Source: Rhodoferax sp. U11-2br (GTDB taxonomy: Bacteria; Pseudomonadota; Gammaproteobacteria; Burkholderiales; Burkholderiaceae_C). Taken from it: a stretch of DNA of 64,000 nt. The stretch covers positions 22,977 through 86,976 of the forward strand of contig NZ_JAHFZF010000019.1 in assembly GCF_018619435.1 (NCBI RefSeq), written 5' to 3'. The notes below the pieces were generated by a model. It ran no database searches. It saw nothing but the letters and a program-made list of their open reading frames with translations, and had not been told where the DNA came from. Both the position numbers and the translations under genes were made by a program. Numbering within the stretch: position 1 is the stretch's first letter; each line of letters begins with the position of its first letter. Positions 1 through 8,862 of the stretch are shown here, piece by piece.

Positions 1-1
1 G

Positions 2-802
2 GCTGGGAAGGTGGCCCGTTGGCAGGGCGGCTCGGCGACCACCGCGCTGATCGCCTGGTTTGTGAAACGTTACCGGGTCAACATGACCGAGGCAGCGAAC
101 CCAGACATCGCCAGTTACGCCAGCTTCAACGACTTTTTCACCCGTGAATTAAGTAGCGGCGCCCGCCCGCTAGCGCAGGCCGAGCTGATTTGCCCGGTGG
201 ATGGTGCCATCAGCCAATTCGGCCCGATCCAGGGGCAGCAGATTTTTCAAGCCAAAGGTCACGATTACAGCTGTACCGCTCTGGTGGGTGGGGATGCCAG
301 TCTGGCCGCCCAGTTCACGGATGGCCACTTCGCCACGCTGTACCTCAGCCCGCGCGACTACCACCGCATTCACATGCCCTGTGACGGGGTGTTGCGCCGC
401 ATGATTTATGTGCCGGGCGACCTGTTTTCCGTCAATCCGGCGACGGCGCGTGGTGTGCCGGGACTGTTTGCGCGCAACGAGCGGGTGGTGTGTGTGTTTG
501 ATGGCCCGCGCGGGCCGTTTGTGCTGGTGCTGGTGGGTGCCACCATTGTGGGCAGCATAGCCACCGTCTGGCATGGGGTGGTGAATGCCAAACGCACGGG
601 TCAACAGGCGCAATGGCACTATGACGATCAGAGCAAAGTATTCAAGCAGGGCGAGGAGATGGGGCGCTTTTTGCTTGGCTCGACGGTGGTGATGTTATTC
701 CCCAAAGGCCCACTCACCTTCAACCCCGGCTGGCAGCCAGGTGGTGCCATCCGGCTGGGTGAGGTTGTGGCCAACACCAAGCCGTCTGACCACCTGGCCT
801 GA
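2..802 (+). CDS. psd: Phosphatidylserine decarboxylase proenzyme (5' partial)
   Basis: Decarboxylates phosphatidylserine to phosphatidylethanolamine at the inner membrane. The gene runs in frame off the left edge of the window, so the N-terminus is missing; a GTG at 11 is in frame but is unlikely to be the true start. The C-terminal LGST motif (codons around 674-685) is the family's self-cleavage site: cleavage between Gly and Ser would convert the Ser to the pyruvoyl cofactor and give beta and alpha chains. The conserved YLSPRDYHRIH segment (around 341-373) is also present. About 266 residues are visible, against roughly 280-290 for the full bacterial family. No gene overlaps it and about 90 bp separate it from the convergent downstream gene. 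Confidence 0.95.
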   Translation, partial: AGKVARWQGGSATTALIAWFVKRYRVNMTEAANPDIASYASFNDFFTRELSSGARPLAQAELICPVDGAISQFGPIQGQQIFQAKGHDYSCTALVGGDASLAAQFTDGHFATLYLSPRDYHRIHMPCDGVLRRMIYVPGDLFSVNPATARGVPGLFARNERVVCVFDGPRGPFVLVLVGATIVGSIATVWHGVVNAKRTGQQAQWHYDDQSKVFKQGEEMGRFLLGSTVVMLFPKGPLTFNPGWQPGGAIRLGEVVANTKPSDHLA

Positions 803-891
803 CATCTGACCGCCGCCCGGAGCGGTGTCACACCCAGGCGCCGCGTCAGCCGCTGCTGCTGTTCAGCGCCATGCGGCTGTGAGGCCTTGCT

Positions 892-2265
892 TCAGTTGGC
901 ACGCAGGAACTCAGCCACGTCCAGCAGCACCAGTTCGTTGTCATCCGCCTTGTTGGGCTCGCGGCTGCTGGAGAACGGCAGGTTGTTGTCATTGCCGACC
1001 ACGATGTGGGTGGCGTCCACCACATCCACGTTCTCAATCGTGAAGAAGGGGAAGGTCAGCACCCCGTCGTTCAGCGGTTTGCGTGCCAGTTTGTGTGGGT
1101 CGGCGATGGCCATCAGGTCGATGTAGCCGATCTTGCGCAGCGGACCGCCCGCATTGGCCTCATTCAGCTCCACCTTGTAGACCCGTTTGAACTTGGCCAG
1201 GTCGTGGAAACAATCGCTGCGTTTCTGGCCCTCGGGGCAGGCTTTGTCAGCCGTGCCTTCGCCGTTGTCGCGCTCGATGATCAGGCCGGTGCTCTCGTTG
1301 ATCATGTTGAAGTCACCAATGGCGTGGTGGTTGGCCTCCAACACATATTTCCAGTGGCGGCCCGTCCATTGCCCGGCCTTCACGTCGAATTCGAGCACAC
1401 GCAGGTACTGCTTGCCGTCCAGCACTTCGGGCGCTTTGCTGGCGTCGTCCCACAATGCGCCTTCGAGCAGGGCATACAGTTTGCTGCCGTCCTTGGAGGC
1501 GGCCATGCCTTCAAAGCCTTTGGAGCGGCGCACCTGGAACTTGACCTCCTGGTTGGGCGCAGCGGGCGTGGTGACGGCCGGGTGGTCGGGGGAGCGCACC
1601 ACTTTGCCATCAACCTGGGTTTCAAACACCGCCAGCACTTTGCCCTTCAGGTCGGCCTTGATCAGGAACGGGCCCAGTTCGTCGCCAATCCACAAGGCGC
1701 CGCCCGCAAACTGGAAACTCTCGGTGTCGAAGTCCGAGCCGGTCAGGTAACGCGCCTTGGAGCCTTCGTGCACGATGCGAAACGGCACCTTTTTGTCCGG
1801 ATCGTGCAGGAAGATGGTGTCGAGGCGTTTGAATTGACCCGTTTTGAAGTCCACTTTGTAGTGGTTCAGGTACAGCGCAAAGTCAGGTGAGTTGGCTTTG
1901 GAGCCGGCGCCGTTGTCAGTCAGGATCCAGAAGCTGCCGTCTGGCATGTGTTTGATGCCCGAATGCCCCTGCAGCGGCTGGCCTTTGAAGGGCAGGGAGA
2001 TGCCGGTTGGTCGGCCTGCTGACAGGCCTTCAACGCTGGCCAGTTTGTCCACCCGAGTGCCGGTGGTGAATTTGCCGCTGGTTTGCAGGTCAGCTGGGGC
2101 GTCCTTGCGGGCCGCAACAAAACTGGCCGCTGGCAGGACCGCATGACCTGACAGGGTGGCCGGGTAGGCCTGTTGTGCCCACGTCGAAAGCTGGAATGTG
2201 AGCAGTGCGGCAGCAGCCAGGTTCAAACCAAGTTTGGTAGTGGGTGTCATAGGTGATGTTGACAT
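892..2265 (-). CDS. Esterase-like activity of phytase family protein, exported
   Basis: About 457 residues. The N-terminus has a short basic region, a hydrophobic stretch (LGLNLAAAALLTF) and an Ala/Gln-rich cleavage region, so it looks like a signal peptide and a periplasmic or secreted protein. The body resembles the 'esterase-like activity of phytase' family (beta-propeller type), with segments such as ILTDNGAGSK near the N-terminus and a late NVDVVDATHIVVGNDNNLPF stretch typical of these proteins. The substrate is unknown; the family name does not establish phytase activity. Start: ATG at 2265 or 2250, either of which leaves the signal peptide intact, and no clear ribosome site separates them. 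It is convergent with psd and followed upstream by purU in the same direction. Confidence 0.75.
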   Translation of the reverse strand: MSTSPMTPTTKLGLNLAAAALLTFQLSTWAQQAYPATLSGHAVLPAASFVAARKDAPADLQTSGKFTTGTRVDKLASVEGLSAGRPTGISLPFKGQPLQGHSGIKHMPDGSFWILTDNGAGSKANSPDFALYLNHYKVDFKTGQFKRLDTIFLHDPDKKVPFRIVHEGSKARYLTGSDFDTESFQFAGGALWIGDELGPFLIKADLKGKVLAVFETQVDGKVVRSPDHPAVTTPAAPNQEVKFQVRRSKGFEGMAASKDGSKLYALLEGALWDDASKAPEVLDGKQYLRVLEFDVKAGQWTGRHWKYVLEANHHAIGDFNMINESTGLIIERDNGEGTADKACPEGQKRSDCFHDLAKFKRVYKVELNEANAGGPLRKIGYIDLMAIADPHKLARKPLNDGVLTFPFFTIENVDVVDATHIVVGNDNNLPFSSSREPNKADDNELVLLDVAEFLRAN

Positions 2266-2356
2266 CGTTGATGAAAACGCCACTATGGCGGCCCGCCATG
2301 ACAGTTGCGTGAAACAGGCCTGGCGCTGAGGCACAGGCCTGAACCACAACTCACGA

Positions 2357-3205
2357 CTACTTGAAGATCACGGTTTTGTGGCCGTTGAGCAGCACCCGGT
2401 GTTCGCTGTGCCATTTGACGGCGCGGGCCAGCACCTGGCTTTCGGTGTCGCGGCCTAATGCCGTCAAATCTTCCACGGTTTTGCTGTGGTCAACACGGGC
2501 CACATCCTGCTCGATGATCGGGCCTTCGTCCAGGTCTGCGGTCACATAGTGGGCTGTGGCACCAATCAGTTTCACCCCACGGTCATGTGCCTGGTAGTAG
2601 GGCTTGGCACCCTTGAAACTGGGCAGGAACGAGTGATGGATGTTGATCGCGCGGCCAGACAAAGCGCGGCACAGATCGTTGCTGAGGATCTGCATGTAAC
2701 GTGCCAGCACCACCAGTTCGGCATCTTCGTTCTGGATAATCTCCAGCTGTTTGGCTTCGACCTGCGCCTTGGTGGCTGCGGTGACCGGTAGGTGGTGAAA
2801 CGGCACGTTGTAACTGGCCGCCAGCTGGTAGAACTCGCGGTGGTTGGAGACGATGGCGCGGATGTCCAGCGGCAGCAGGCCACTCTTCCAGCGAAACAGC
2901 AGGTCGTTGAGACAATGGCCTTCCTTGCTGACCATGATCACTGTGCGCATCGGCTCGGCCTGCGCGTGTAATCGCCACTGCATCTCAAATGGTGCCGCAA
3001 AATCGGTCAGTTGGGTCTTGAGCTCGCTAAAGCTGAGTTTGGCGCAGGCAAACTGCACCCGCATGAAAAACAAGCCAGTGCTCTGGTCGTTGTACTGGGC
3101 GGCTTCTTCGATGTTGCCGCTGCGTTCCAGCAAGAAGCCGGAGACCGCGTGCACCAGACCCAGACGGTCCGGGCAGGAGAGGGTGAGGATGTAGACGGGG
3201 TTCAT
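2357..3205 (-). CDS. purU: Formyltetrahydrofolate deformylase
   Basis: Hydrolyses 10-formyltetrahydrofolate to formate and tetrahydrofolate, balancing one-carbon units for purine synthesis. At 282 residues it has the usual family length. The N-terminal ACT-like domain begins at MNPVYILTLSCPDR, and the C-terminal formyltransferase fold carries the catalytic-region motifs NIHHSFLPSFKG and GATAHYVTADLDEGPIIEQD, so the Asn, His and Asp triad expected in this family can be seen. The ATG at 3205 is preferred over an in-frame start 42 bp upstream because homologous proteins begin near MNPVYIL. No operon partner is evident; the next genes upstream are small lineage-specific ones. Confidence 0.95.
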   Translation of the reverse strand: MNPVYILTLSCPDRLGLVHAVSGFLLERSGNIEEAAQYNDQSTGLFFMRVQFACAKLSFSELKTQLTDFAAPFEMQWRLHAQAEPMRTVIMVSKEGHCLNDLLFRWKSGLLPLDIRAIVSNHREFYQLAASYNVPFHHLPVTAATKAQVEAKQLEIIQNEDAELVVLARYMQILSNDLCRALSGRAINIHHSFLPSFKGAKPYYQAHDRGVKLIGATAHYVTADLDEGPIIEQDVARVDHSKTVEDLTALGRDTESQVLARAVKWHSEHRVLLNGHKTVIFK

Positions 3206-3343
3206 AGGGGCGATATTGTCGCAGGCCAGCAAGGGGTGGCTGCCCAACGGTTTGTTCCCGTCAGCCCCAAGACGGCTTCACAAGGTATCAGCAGACCGGA
3301 TTTGCCAGCTGCGAACGCACCAGGTCGCCGCGTGACAGCGGCG

Positions 3344-3652
3344 TCAATGCAAGATGACCGGGTTTTGTGCCAGCTCGGCGTATTGTTCCAAGGTGTCTTC
3401 GACTTCTTCCTGGGTAGGGGTCTTGAGCTGCCAGGCTGAAATATGCTGTTGAAACAGCTCGGCCCAGGAGCCGTCGAGGTAAACCTCTTTGCCGTTGCGT
3501 TTGTCCACGATCTCAAAACCGTGGCGCGCCAGTCTTGGCACGATCAGCAGTTGCTCACCCTCCCCCAAGCTGTCTGTGGGCACGTCAGCGGCCACGGCAT
3601 TGGCCAACATGTGTGTCACAGAGAAGGTGTCAGAGTCGTAAAGGGTGTGCAT
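3344..3652 (-). CDS. DUF3567 family protein
   Basis: A 102-residue acidic protein starting MHTLYDSDTF. It matches my recollection of DUF3567, a small family found mainly in Burkholderiales with no known function. It has no signal peptide and no membrane segment. The middle reads GFEIVDKRNGKEVYLDG, followed by an amphipathic helical C-terminus rich in Glu and Gln. The ATG at 3652 is chosen; a TTG two codons upstream is also open. It stands alone between purU and a DUF3108 gene on the same strand, with about 80-140 bp on each side. Confidence 0.7.
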   Translation of the reverse strand: MHTLYDSDTFSVTHMLANAVAADVPTDSLGEGEQLLIVPRLARHGFEIVDKRNGKEVYLDGSWAELFQQHISAWQLKTPTQEEVEDTLEQYAELAQNPVILH

Positions 3653-3733
3653 GGACAAATTATGCTTGATTCAAGGTGTTGCTGCAGTTGGGTGCCAAAC
3701 CCGGTTTTTCAAGCTCCCATGCGATGGGCCATA

Positions 3734-4810
3734 TCAGTCAGTTTCGGTCGCCAACTCGGTGGATCGCCATTGCTGGTCAGCGCTTTCGCCATTGGCGTCG
3801 GTGACGCGGATGCGCGCGGGCAGGTAGTCCAGTTGGGGTGCCAGCCAGACCTCAATCTTTTGCTCGTAAGGCTCACGCGGCTGGCGCTCCAGTTTCACGG
3901 TCTGGAGTGTGCCCCCCGGCAGTTCGAGAGCCTCGGCCGGCATCACAGTGAACAGCCAGACGATGGCATTGCGTGGCCCGGCGGTTTGCAGGCTGAGGGT
4001 GGTGCCGGATTCAAAGTGTGCCGGGTCGCTGGCCACCAGAGCGCCCAGTTGAAGCAGCACACTCAGTCGGTCTTGCGCGCCAGCCAGCAGGGGTGCGTCT
4101 GGTGTGTTGGCGCTGAAGCTGATCGTGCCTTGTGCCCGGTTGAAATGTGTGGCGAGTTCGCTGCGGTATTTGTCGGCAAAGCGGTCGGGCGCCAACCCGG
4201 TGCTGGTGATGTGCCCCTGGCTGGTTTGCATGCGTGACTGGCCAAAGGCGCTGTAACGCAGCCGTGCACTGTAGTGGTCGCCCAGGTTGCGCCAGAGCAA
4301 CTCGGCGTTCAGACTGAACGGGAATTTGCTGGTCATCAGGGTGTAGGTCAGCCGTTTGGAGCTGCTCAGGCGCTCTGGATCGACATGTAAGGGTTTGGCG
4401 GCTGGGGCCTGCGCGATATCGGGTGTTGGCTTCGCTTCAGGTGCTGAAGCAGGAGGTTCGGGCTCAATCGCTGCCACTTGAGGGTCTGGCACCACCGCTT
4501 CGGCGGGTGAGATGTCTGTGCTGCGGGTGTCCGACACGACTGCGCTTGTGTCGACCTGGTGCTTGGGTTGAGCGGCTGCCACGCGGGTTTTTGCTTGGGG
4601 CTTGGCCTTGCTTGCCTCCACTGGCGTGGGGGCCATTGGCTGCAGGGGTAGGGGCTCCGTCACCGTGCGCGTCACAAATGTGCTTTCTGCGCGAGCGGTC
4701 TGGTTCAACGGTGTCAGGGTGTCAGAGACCAGGCCCATCAGCGCCAGATGGGCCAGCACAACAGCGGCGGTCAGCAACAACCAGCGTTGGATGGCAGAGC
4801 GGGCAGGCAT
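3734..4810 (-). CDS. DUF3108 domain protein, membrane anchored
   Basis: 358 residues. One N-terminal hydrophobic segment (LLLTAAVVLAHLALMGLV) serves as a signal anchor. A Pro/Ala/Glu-rich linker of roughly 100 residues follows, then a C-terminal globular domain that looks like DUF3108, with a late KIEVWLAPQLDYLPARIRV strand region. The domain probably faces the periplasm. In betaproteobacteria DUF3108 genes often lie near purine or folate genes, which fits purU about 500 bp away, but function is unknown. The gene ends beside DUF3567 and begins about 30 bp from the end of marC. Confidence 0.75.
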   Translation of the reverse strand: MPARSAIQRWLLLTAAVVLAHLALMGLVSDTLTPLNQTARAESTFVTRTVTEPLPLQPMAPTPVEASKAKPQAKTRVAAAQPKHQVDTSAVVSDTRSTDISPAEAVVPDPQVAAIEPEPPASAPEAKPTPDIAQAPAAKPLHVDPERLSSSKRLTYTLMTSKFPFSLNAELLWRNLGDHYSARLRYSAFGQSRMQTSQGHITSTGLAPDRFADKYRSELATHFNRAQGTISFSANTPDAPLLAGAQDRLSVLLQLGALVASDPAHFESGTTLSLQTAGPRNAIVWLFTVMPAEALELPGGTLQTVKLERQPREPYEQKIEVWLAPQLDYLPARIRVTDANGESADQQWRSTELATETD

Positions 4811-4838
4811 GATGCGCTGAGATTATCCGCGTTGGGCT

Positions 4839-5441
4839 TCAGGCGCCTGCCAGCTGTTTGGCGAAAGTGCGCACACCACGCAGCATCATCTCGATCGACA
4901 CCGCCACCAGCACCAGGCCCATCAGCCGCTCCAGCGCCACCACAAAGCGGTCACCTGCCACACGCTGGATGCGCTCGGCCAGTACCAGCACCACGGCGCT
5001 CACGGTCATGGTGACACACAGTGCAGCTATCCACTCCAGGCGTTTTTCGGGCGCCTGCGACACCAGCAGCAGCACCGTGGCCAGCGCGGAGGGCCCAGCG
5101 ATGGCGGGGATGGCCAGCGGCACGATCAGCGGTTCCCCCATCGGCTCGGCACCCTCCACCTTGGGTGGCGGAAAAATCATGCGCAGCGCGATCAGGAACA
5201 GGATCACGCCACCACCAATCTGCAGGGACAGTTCGCTCAGGTTCATCACCCGCAGAAAACTGTCGCCGATGAACATGAAACTCAGCAACAGCACAAAGGC
5301 GATCAGTATCTCGCGCAAGATGACCCGTGCGCGGCGCTCGGGCGGGACGTTTTTCAGCGCATTGGCAAATATCGGGATGTTGCCGATCGGATCCGTGATC
5401 AGGATCAGCAGGATGGTGGCCGAGACAAAGGTGTAGTTCAT
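4839..5441 (-). CDS. MarC family integral membrane protein
   Basis: 200 residues with about six hydrophobic segments and the family hallmark near the N-terminus, LILITDPIGNIPIF, followed by RARVILREILIAFVLLLSFMF and a GGGVILFLIALRMIF helix. MarC-type proteins are inner membrane proteins of uncertain transport role; the old link to multiple antibiotic resistance is not supported for most members. The start ATG at 5441 overlaps the stop of the upstream VOC gene by 4 bp (ATGA), so the two are probably cotranscribed and translationally coupled. A second, distinct MarC-like gene lies at 41458-42078. Confidence 0.9.
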   Translation of the reverse strand: MNYTFVSATILLILITDPIGNIPIFANALKNVPPERRARVILREILIAFVLLLSFMFIGDSFLRVMNLSELSLQIGGGVILFLIALRMIFPPPKVEGAEPMGEPLIVPLAIPAIAGPSALATVLLLVSQAPEKRLEWIAALCVTMTVSAVVLVLAERIQRVAGDRFVVALERLMGLVLVAVSIEMMLRGVRTFAKQLAGA

Positions 5442-5851
5442 GCAGCGTAGACCGTGTCCAGCGAGGCAAAACCCTTGACCTCGATCGGGTTGCCAAACGG
5501 GTCGCAAAAAAACATCGTCCACTGCTCGCCCGGTTGACCGGCAAAACGCAGTTGCGGCACCAGGATGAAGTCAAGTTGGGCAGCCTGCAGCCGCTCGGCC
5601 AACGCCTGCCAGTCGGGCAAGGCCAGGATCACACCAAAGTGCGGCATCGGCACCAAATGGTCACCCACATGTCCCGTGGCCGCAGTCTTGAACGGCTCAC
5701 CCAGATGCATCGAGAGCTGGTGGCCAAAAAAGTCGAAATCGACCCAGGTGTTGGTGCTGCGGCCCTCGCGGCAACCCAGCATACCGCCGTAAAAAGCGCG
5801 CGTCTGGTCCAGGTCGGTGACGTTGAAGGCAAGGTGAAACAGGCTGTTCAT
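5438..5851 (-). CDS. VOC (glyoxalase/dioxygenase) superfamily protein
   Basis: 137 residues covering two beta-alpha-beta-beta-beta modules of the vicinal oxygen chelate fold. His at the FHLAFNV start, His in HFGVIL and Glu in NPIEVKGF near the C-terminus lie where metal ligands normally sit. The phrase MFFCDPFGNPIEVKGF is typical of the family. The specific substrate cannot be read from the sequence. It overlaps the marC start by four bases on the same strand and is divergent from the FAD oxidoreductase at 5943, with about 90 bp between. Confidence 0.8.
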   Translation of the reverse strand: MNSLFHLAFNVTDLDQTRAFYGGMLGCREGRSTNTWVDFDFFGHQLSMHLGEPFKTAATGHVGDHLVPMPHFGVILALPDWQALAERLQAAQLDFILVPQLRFAGQPGEQWTMFFCDPFGNPIEVKGFASLDTVYAA

Positions 5852-5942
5852 GGGCCACAGGATATCAGGGCATGGCTGGGTTTTTGGCGCGGGCCGCTGC
5901 GCCAGCGGTTAAGCTTGGTCATGGCCAAGGGTTTCAAACACT

Positions 5943-7127
5943 TTGTTTCACGCTGACGTTCACCGCTCTGTGCGTGCGCCGCATGTCATTGTCATCGGCG
6001 CGGGGATTGTGGGTGCATCAGTCGCCTTCTTCCTGAGTCGGGCTGGCGCACGGGTCACGGTGCTGGATGCGCATACCCCCGCAGCAGGGGCTTCGGGCGC
6101 GTCGGATGGTGCGGTGTCGGTGGCCAGCAAGCGTCCTGGCCCCATGATGACCTTAGCCCAGGCGTCGCGTGCCCTCTATCACCAGTGGGTGCAGCAGGGC
6201 GTCCTGACCGATATCTACCACACCCGTCCCACCTATCTGTTTGCGCGAACGGACGAAGAAGTAGCCGTGATTGCCCAGCAGGGCGCCGATTTGATGGACC
6301 TGGGTGAACGCATTCTGCCGCTGACACACGCCGAGCTGATGCAACGGGTGCCAGGTCTGGGGCGCCATGTGCTGGCGGGCATGAAGGTGCCTGACGATGG
6401 GCATGCGCTGGGGTACCGTGTGGTGGATCGCTTGCTGCAGGTGGCCAACGCGACCATTCACCGTTTTACCCCGGTGCACCGCCTGCTCCTGTCGGGTGAG
6501 CGCGTGGTGGGTGTTGTGACACCCAATGGCACGTTGGTGGCCGATATGGTGGTGGCCGCTGCAGGCCTGGGCACGGGGGCATTGGTGGGCTTGGACAAGG
6601 TGTTGATCCCGCGCAAAGGGCAACTCATCGTGACTGACCGCGCATCCTTATCGGGCCCGGCTTTGCCTGGGCCTTTGATGTCTGCCGGGTACCTGGCGGC
6701 CAAACGACGTATGGTGCTGGGCCAACGCAGCGCCAGCCTGGTGATTGACCCGCTGGAGACAGGCCAATTTTTGATCGGCAGCAGCCGCGAGACCGGGTTT
6801 GCCGACCGCCAAACCGACATCCACACTGTCTCCAGCCTGTTGCGTGAGGCTCTGGCGGTGGTGCCCGCGCTGGCTCAAAGGCGGGTGATCCGCACCTTTG
6901 CCGGCATTCGCATTGGCACCCAGGACGGTCTGCCGATTGTCGGGCGGCATCCCATGCTGGCTGGCCTTTTCATTGCCACCGGCATGGAGGGTGACGGTAT
7001 CTGCCTGGCGCCGGTGATGGGGTCGGCGCTGGCCAGGATGGTGATTGATGATGACGCGGGGGGGCAGGATGTGTCGGCCTTGGACCCCGGCCGTTTTGGT
7101 GATTTGCCCCTGGCCGACCTGAGCTGA
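5943..7127 (+). CDS. DadA/HcnC-like FAD-dependent D-amino acid or imino acid oxidoreductase
   Basis: 394 residues. An N-terminal Rossmann motif GAGIVG (residues 19-24) is followed by a DAO-type fold, ending with the family signature region RTFAGIRIGTQDGLPIVG and a GMEGDGICLAPVMG dinucleotide segment. It oxidises the C-N bond of an amino or imino acid, passing electrons to partner subunits rather than necessarily to O2. The start appears to be TTG at 5943, with AAGGG 11 bp upstream; GTG at 5970 is the alternative. It leads a unit of six same-strand genes: a small [2Fe-2S] protein, an HcnB-like flavoprotein, and a polar amino acid ABC importer. That context suggests uptake plus oxidation of one amino acid or opine-like compound. 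Confidence 0.8.
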   Translation: MFHADVHRSVRAPHVIVIGAGIVGASVAFFLSRAGARVTVLDAHTPAAGASGASDGAVSVASKRPGPMMTLAQASRALYHQWVQQGVLTDIYHTRPTYLFARTDEEVAVIAQQGADLMDLGERILPLTHAELMQRVPGLGRHVLAGMKVPDDGHALGYRVVDRLLQVANATIHRFTPVHRLLLSGERVVGVVTPNGTLVADMVVAAAGLGTGALVGLDKVLIPRKGQLIVTDRASLSGPALPGPLMSAGYLAAKRRMVLGQRSASLVIDPLETGQFLIGSSRETGFADRQTDIHTVSSLLREALAVVPALAQRRVIRTFAGIRIGTQDGLPIVGRHPMLAGLFIATGMEGDGICLAPVMGSALARMVIDDDAGGQDVSALDPGRFGDLPLADLS

Positions 7128-7191
7128 GCGGGCGCCCCGGCGCTACCCAAGGGTTTGGCCTGATGACGGGCATGTGCAAGCTGTTATCCTT

Positions 7192-7211
7192 GCAAATACA
7201 TTTGTGCAAAT
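7192..7211 (+). promoter_or_regulatory. Direct repeat TGCAAAT x2 with internal palindrome upstream of the [2Fe-2S] gene
   Basis: TGCAAAT occurs at 7192-7198 and again at 7205-7211, 13 bp apart. The central bases form the small palindrome CAAAT-AC-ATTTG. It sits at the start codon of the [2Fe-2S] gene, so it could be a regulator site or chance in an A/T-rich patch. No regulator is encoded next to it. Confidence 0.2.
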
Positions 7212-7500
7212 GAAAATGCAAAACACGCAGTCCCCTACGTTTTTCTGGAACCAGTTGGTCATATCGTTTGACCCGGGTGAAAGCATTGCTGCCGCCTTGT
7301 TGCGCAGCGAGGTGTTTCGACTGGGCGCGGCTGTGGGGGGGCTGCAGGGGCGCTATTTTTGCGGCATTGGCAACTGCCAGGCCTGTCTGGTGTGTGTGGA
7401 CGGTGGCAGTCCGGTGGAGGTTTGTTTAACGCCCGCGCAGCCGGGCATGCGCCTGACGCCCGTGCTGCAGGTCGACCGCCCGCCCGGGGGGGCCCCGTGA
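7210..7500 (+). CDS. (2Fe-2S)-binding small subunit, HcnA/opine oxidase type
   Basis: A 96-residue ferredoxin-like protein with Cys51, Cys56, Cys59 and Cys72 in a C-x4-C-x2-C-x12-C pattern (FCGIGNCQAC..VC), fitting a plant-type [2Fe-2S] cluster. Small proteins of this type are the electron-transfer subunit of HCN synthase (HcnA), opine oxidases and D-hydroxyproline dehydrogenase. The start ATG at 7210 has no clear Shine-Dalgarno; an earlier in-frame start at 7174 is less likely because homologous proteins begin close to the beta-strand. Its stop overlaps the start of the next gene (GTGA), implying coupled translation of the two subunits. Confidence 0.85.
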   Translation: MKMQNTQSPTFFWNQLVISFDPGESIAAALLRSEVFRLGAAVGGLQGRYFCGIGNCQACLVCVDGGSPVEVCLTPAQPGMRLTPVLQVDRPPGGAP

Positions 7501-8822
7501 CCCAGCCGTCTGATGTCTTGATTGTGGGAGCGGGCCCGGCGGGCTTGTCTGCGGCCACGGAGCTGGCGCGTCACGGTGTGCGCAGCCTGTTGGTGGAGCA
7601 GCGCGACCAGATTGGTGGGGCCATTTTTCGGCGCCATGTGGGCACCGGCCCCAGCCAGTGGGTGATGCCTGAACACCAGCGCCGCCGACGCGATGCCTTG
7701 ATGCAAGCGGTGGCGCAGGCGGGGGCATACATCAGCCCCCTGATGCAATCGGTGCTGATCGGTGTAGACCGCGATGGCCGGTTTTTAATTGACAACCGGC
7801 CGCTGGGGCGGGTGCAGAGTGTCCGGCCCAAGGCGGTGATTCTGGCGGTGGGCGCTGTGGAGCAGGTGAACCCGCGTGAAGGCTGGGAGCTGCCGGGGGT
7901 GGTTACGGCGGGGGGCATGCAGGTGCAGTTTAAGGAAACGGGTCGTGTGCCTGCTGGCTCGGTGGTGCTGGCGGGCAGTGGCCCGCTGCTGCTGGCGTTG
8001 GCGGCCCAACTGGCTGCGGCGGGCAACCCTCCTTTGGCGGTGCTGGAACATGCCCAGCCGCTGGCCGCGATGTGGTGGCAGGGCCGCTCTGTGATCCAGG
8101 CGCTGCGCAGTTGGCCTCTGGTGCAAGAAGCTGCGCTGTATGCCCGGGAACTGTGGCGCGCCCGTGTGCCCTACCTGATGGGCTGGCAGGTGGTATCGGT
8201 GATGTCAGAGGGTGATCAGCTGTTGGTCACCGGGCAACACCACAGCGGCATTCGACGTCAATTTCAGGTGCGGCACCTGGCTCTGCACGACGGTCTTCGC
8301 CCCAACACCACCGGCCTGCCCAAGGTGAGTCACAACGAGTCGGGCTGTATCGTGCACGCCGGGGATTGTCGCGAGGTGCTAGGTGCGGCCGCTGCGGTGG
8401 ACGATGGTCGCCGCGCTGCATGGCAGGTGCTGCGTTCCCTGGGCCAGCCCGGCGCAGAAAACGCCCAACTCGACCAAGCCATTGCCGCCGCCAGGCGCAC
8501 GCAAAACGCCTTGTCCCAGCTGTTTCAGACTCCCCCTGTCGTACCCACGGCCAACACCGTGGTCTGCCGTTGTGAAGGACTGCGCCGTGCTGATTTTGAA
8601 CGTCTGCAGCTGGCGGGTTCTGCGCATGAGCTGCGTTTGGTCGGGCGGTTTGGCATGGGCAACTGCCAGGGACGGTACTGCGCCCACGCCGTCAGTGCCC
8701 TGGCACAGGAGCACGGTGTGCTGTTTGAGCCCGGTGCGCTCAACGGTGAGGTGCCACGCTGGCCGCTGCGCCCGGTGGCCTTGACCGCACTGGCGGCCTA
8801 TACCGGCAACGAATCTGTTTAA
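7497..8822 (+). CDS. HcnB-like FAD/NAD(P)-binding oxidoreductase with BFD-type [2Fe-2S] domain
   Basis: 441 residues starting at GTG 7497, overlapping the previous stop. An N-terminal GAGPAG (residues 11-16) binds FAD, and a second nucleotide-binding motif GSGPLLLALAAQL lies in the middle. The C-terminal region has Cys357, Cys359, Cys390 and Cys395 (C-x-C..C-x4-C, ending CQGRYC), the arrangement of a BFD-like [2Fe-2S] domain. This is the architecture of HcnB, OoxA/NoxA and the large subunit of hydroxyproline dehydrogenase. With the two neighbours it completes a heterotrimeric dehydrogenase. The amino acid substrate cannot be decided from sequence alone; cyanide synthesis from glycine is possible but not the default reading. 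Confidence 0.85.
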   Translation: MTQPSDVLIVGAGPAGLSAATELARHGVRSLLVEQRDQIGGAIFRRHVGTGPSQWVMPEHQRRRRDALMQAVAQAGAYISPLMQSVLIGVDRDGRFLIDNRPLGRVQSVRPKAVILAVGAVEQVNPREGWELPGVVTAGGMQVQFKETGRVPAGSVVLAGSGPLLLALAAQLAAAGNPPLAVLEHAQPLAAMWWQGRSVIQALRSWPLVQEAALYARELWRARVPYLMGWQVVSVMSEGDQLLVTGQHHSGIRRQFQVRHLALHDGLRPNTTGLPKVSHNESGCIVHAGDCREVLGAAAAVDDGRRAAWQVLRSLGQPGAENAQLDQAIAAARRTQNALSQLFQTPPVVPTANTVVCRCEGLRRADFERLQLAGSAHELRLVGRFGMGNCQGRYCAHAVSALAQEHGVLFEPGALNGEVPRWPLRPVALTALAAYTGNESV

Positions 8823-8862
8823 CCCCCGGCACGGAGCTGCCTTTTTTTGAAGGAGAAAAGTG

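Noticed and set aside
5943..8822. Naming the oxidoreductase genes hcnABC
   Set aside because: The architecture is shared with opine oxidases and hydroxyproline dehydrogenase; the linked importer argues for an external substrate.
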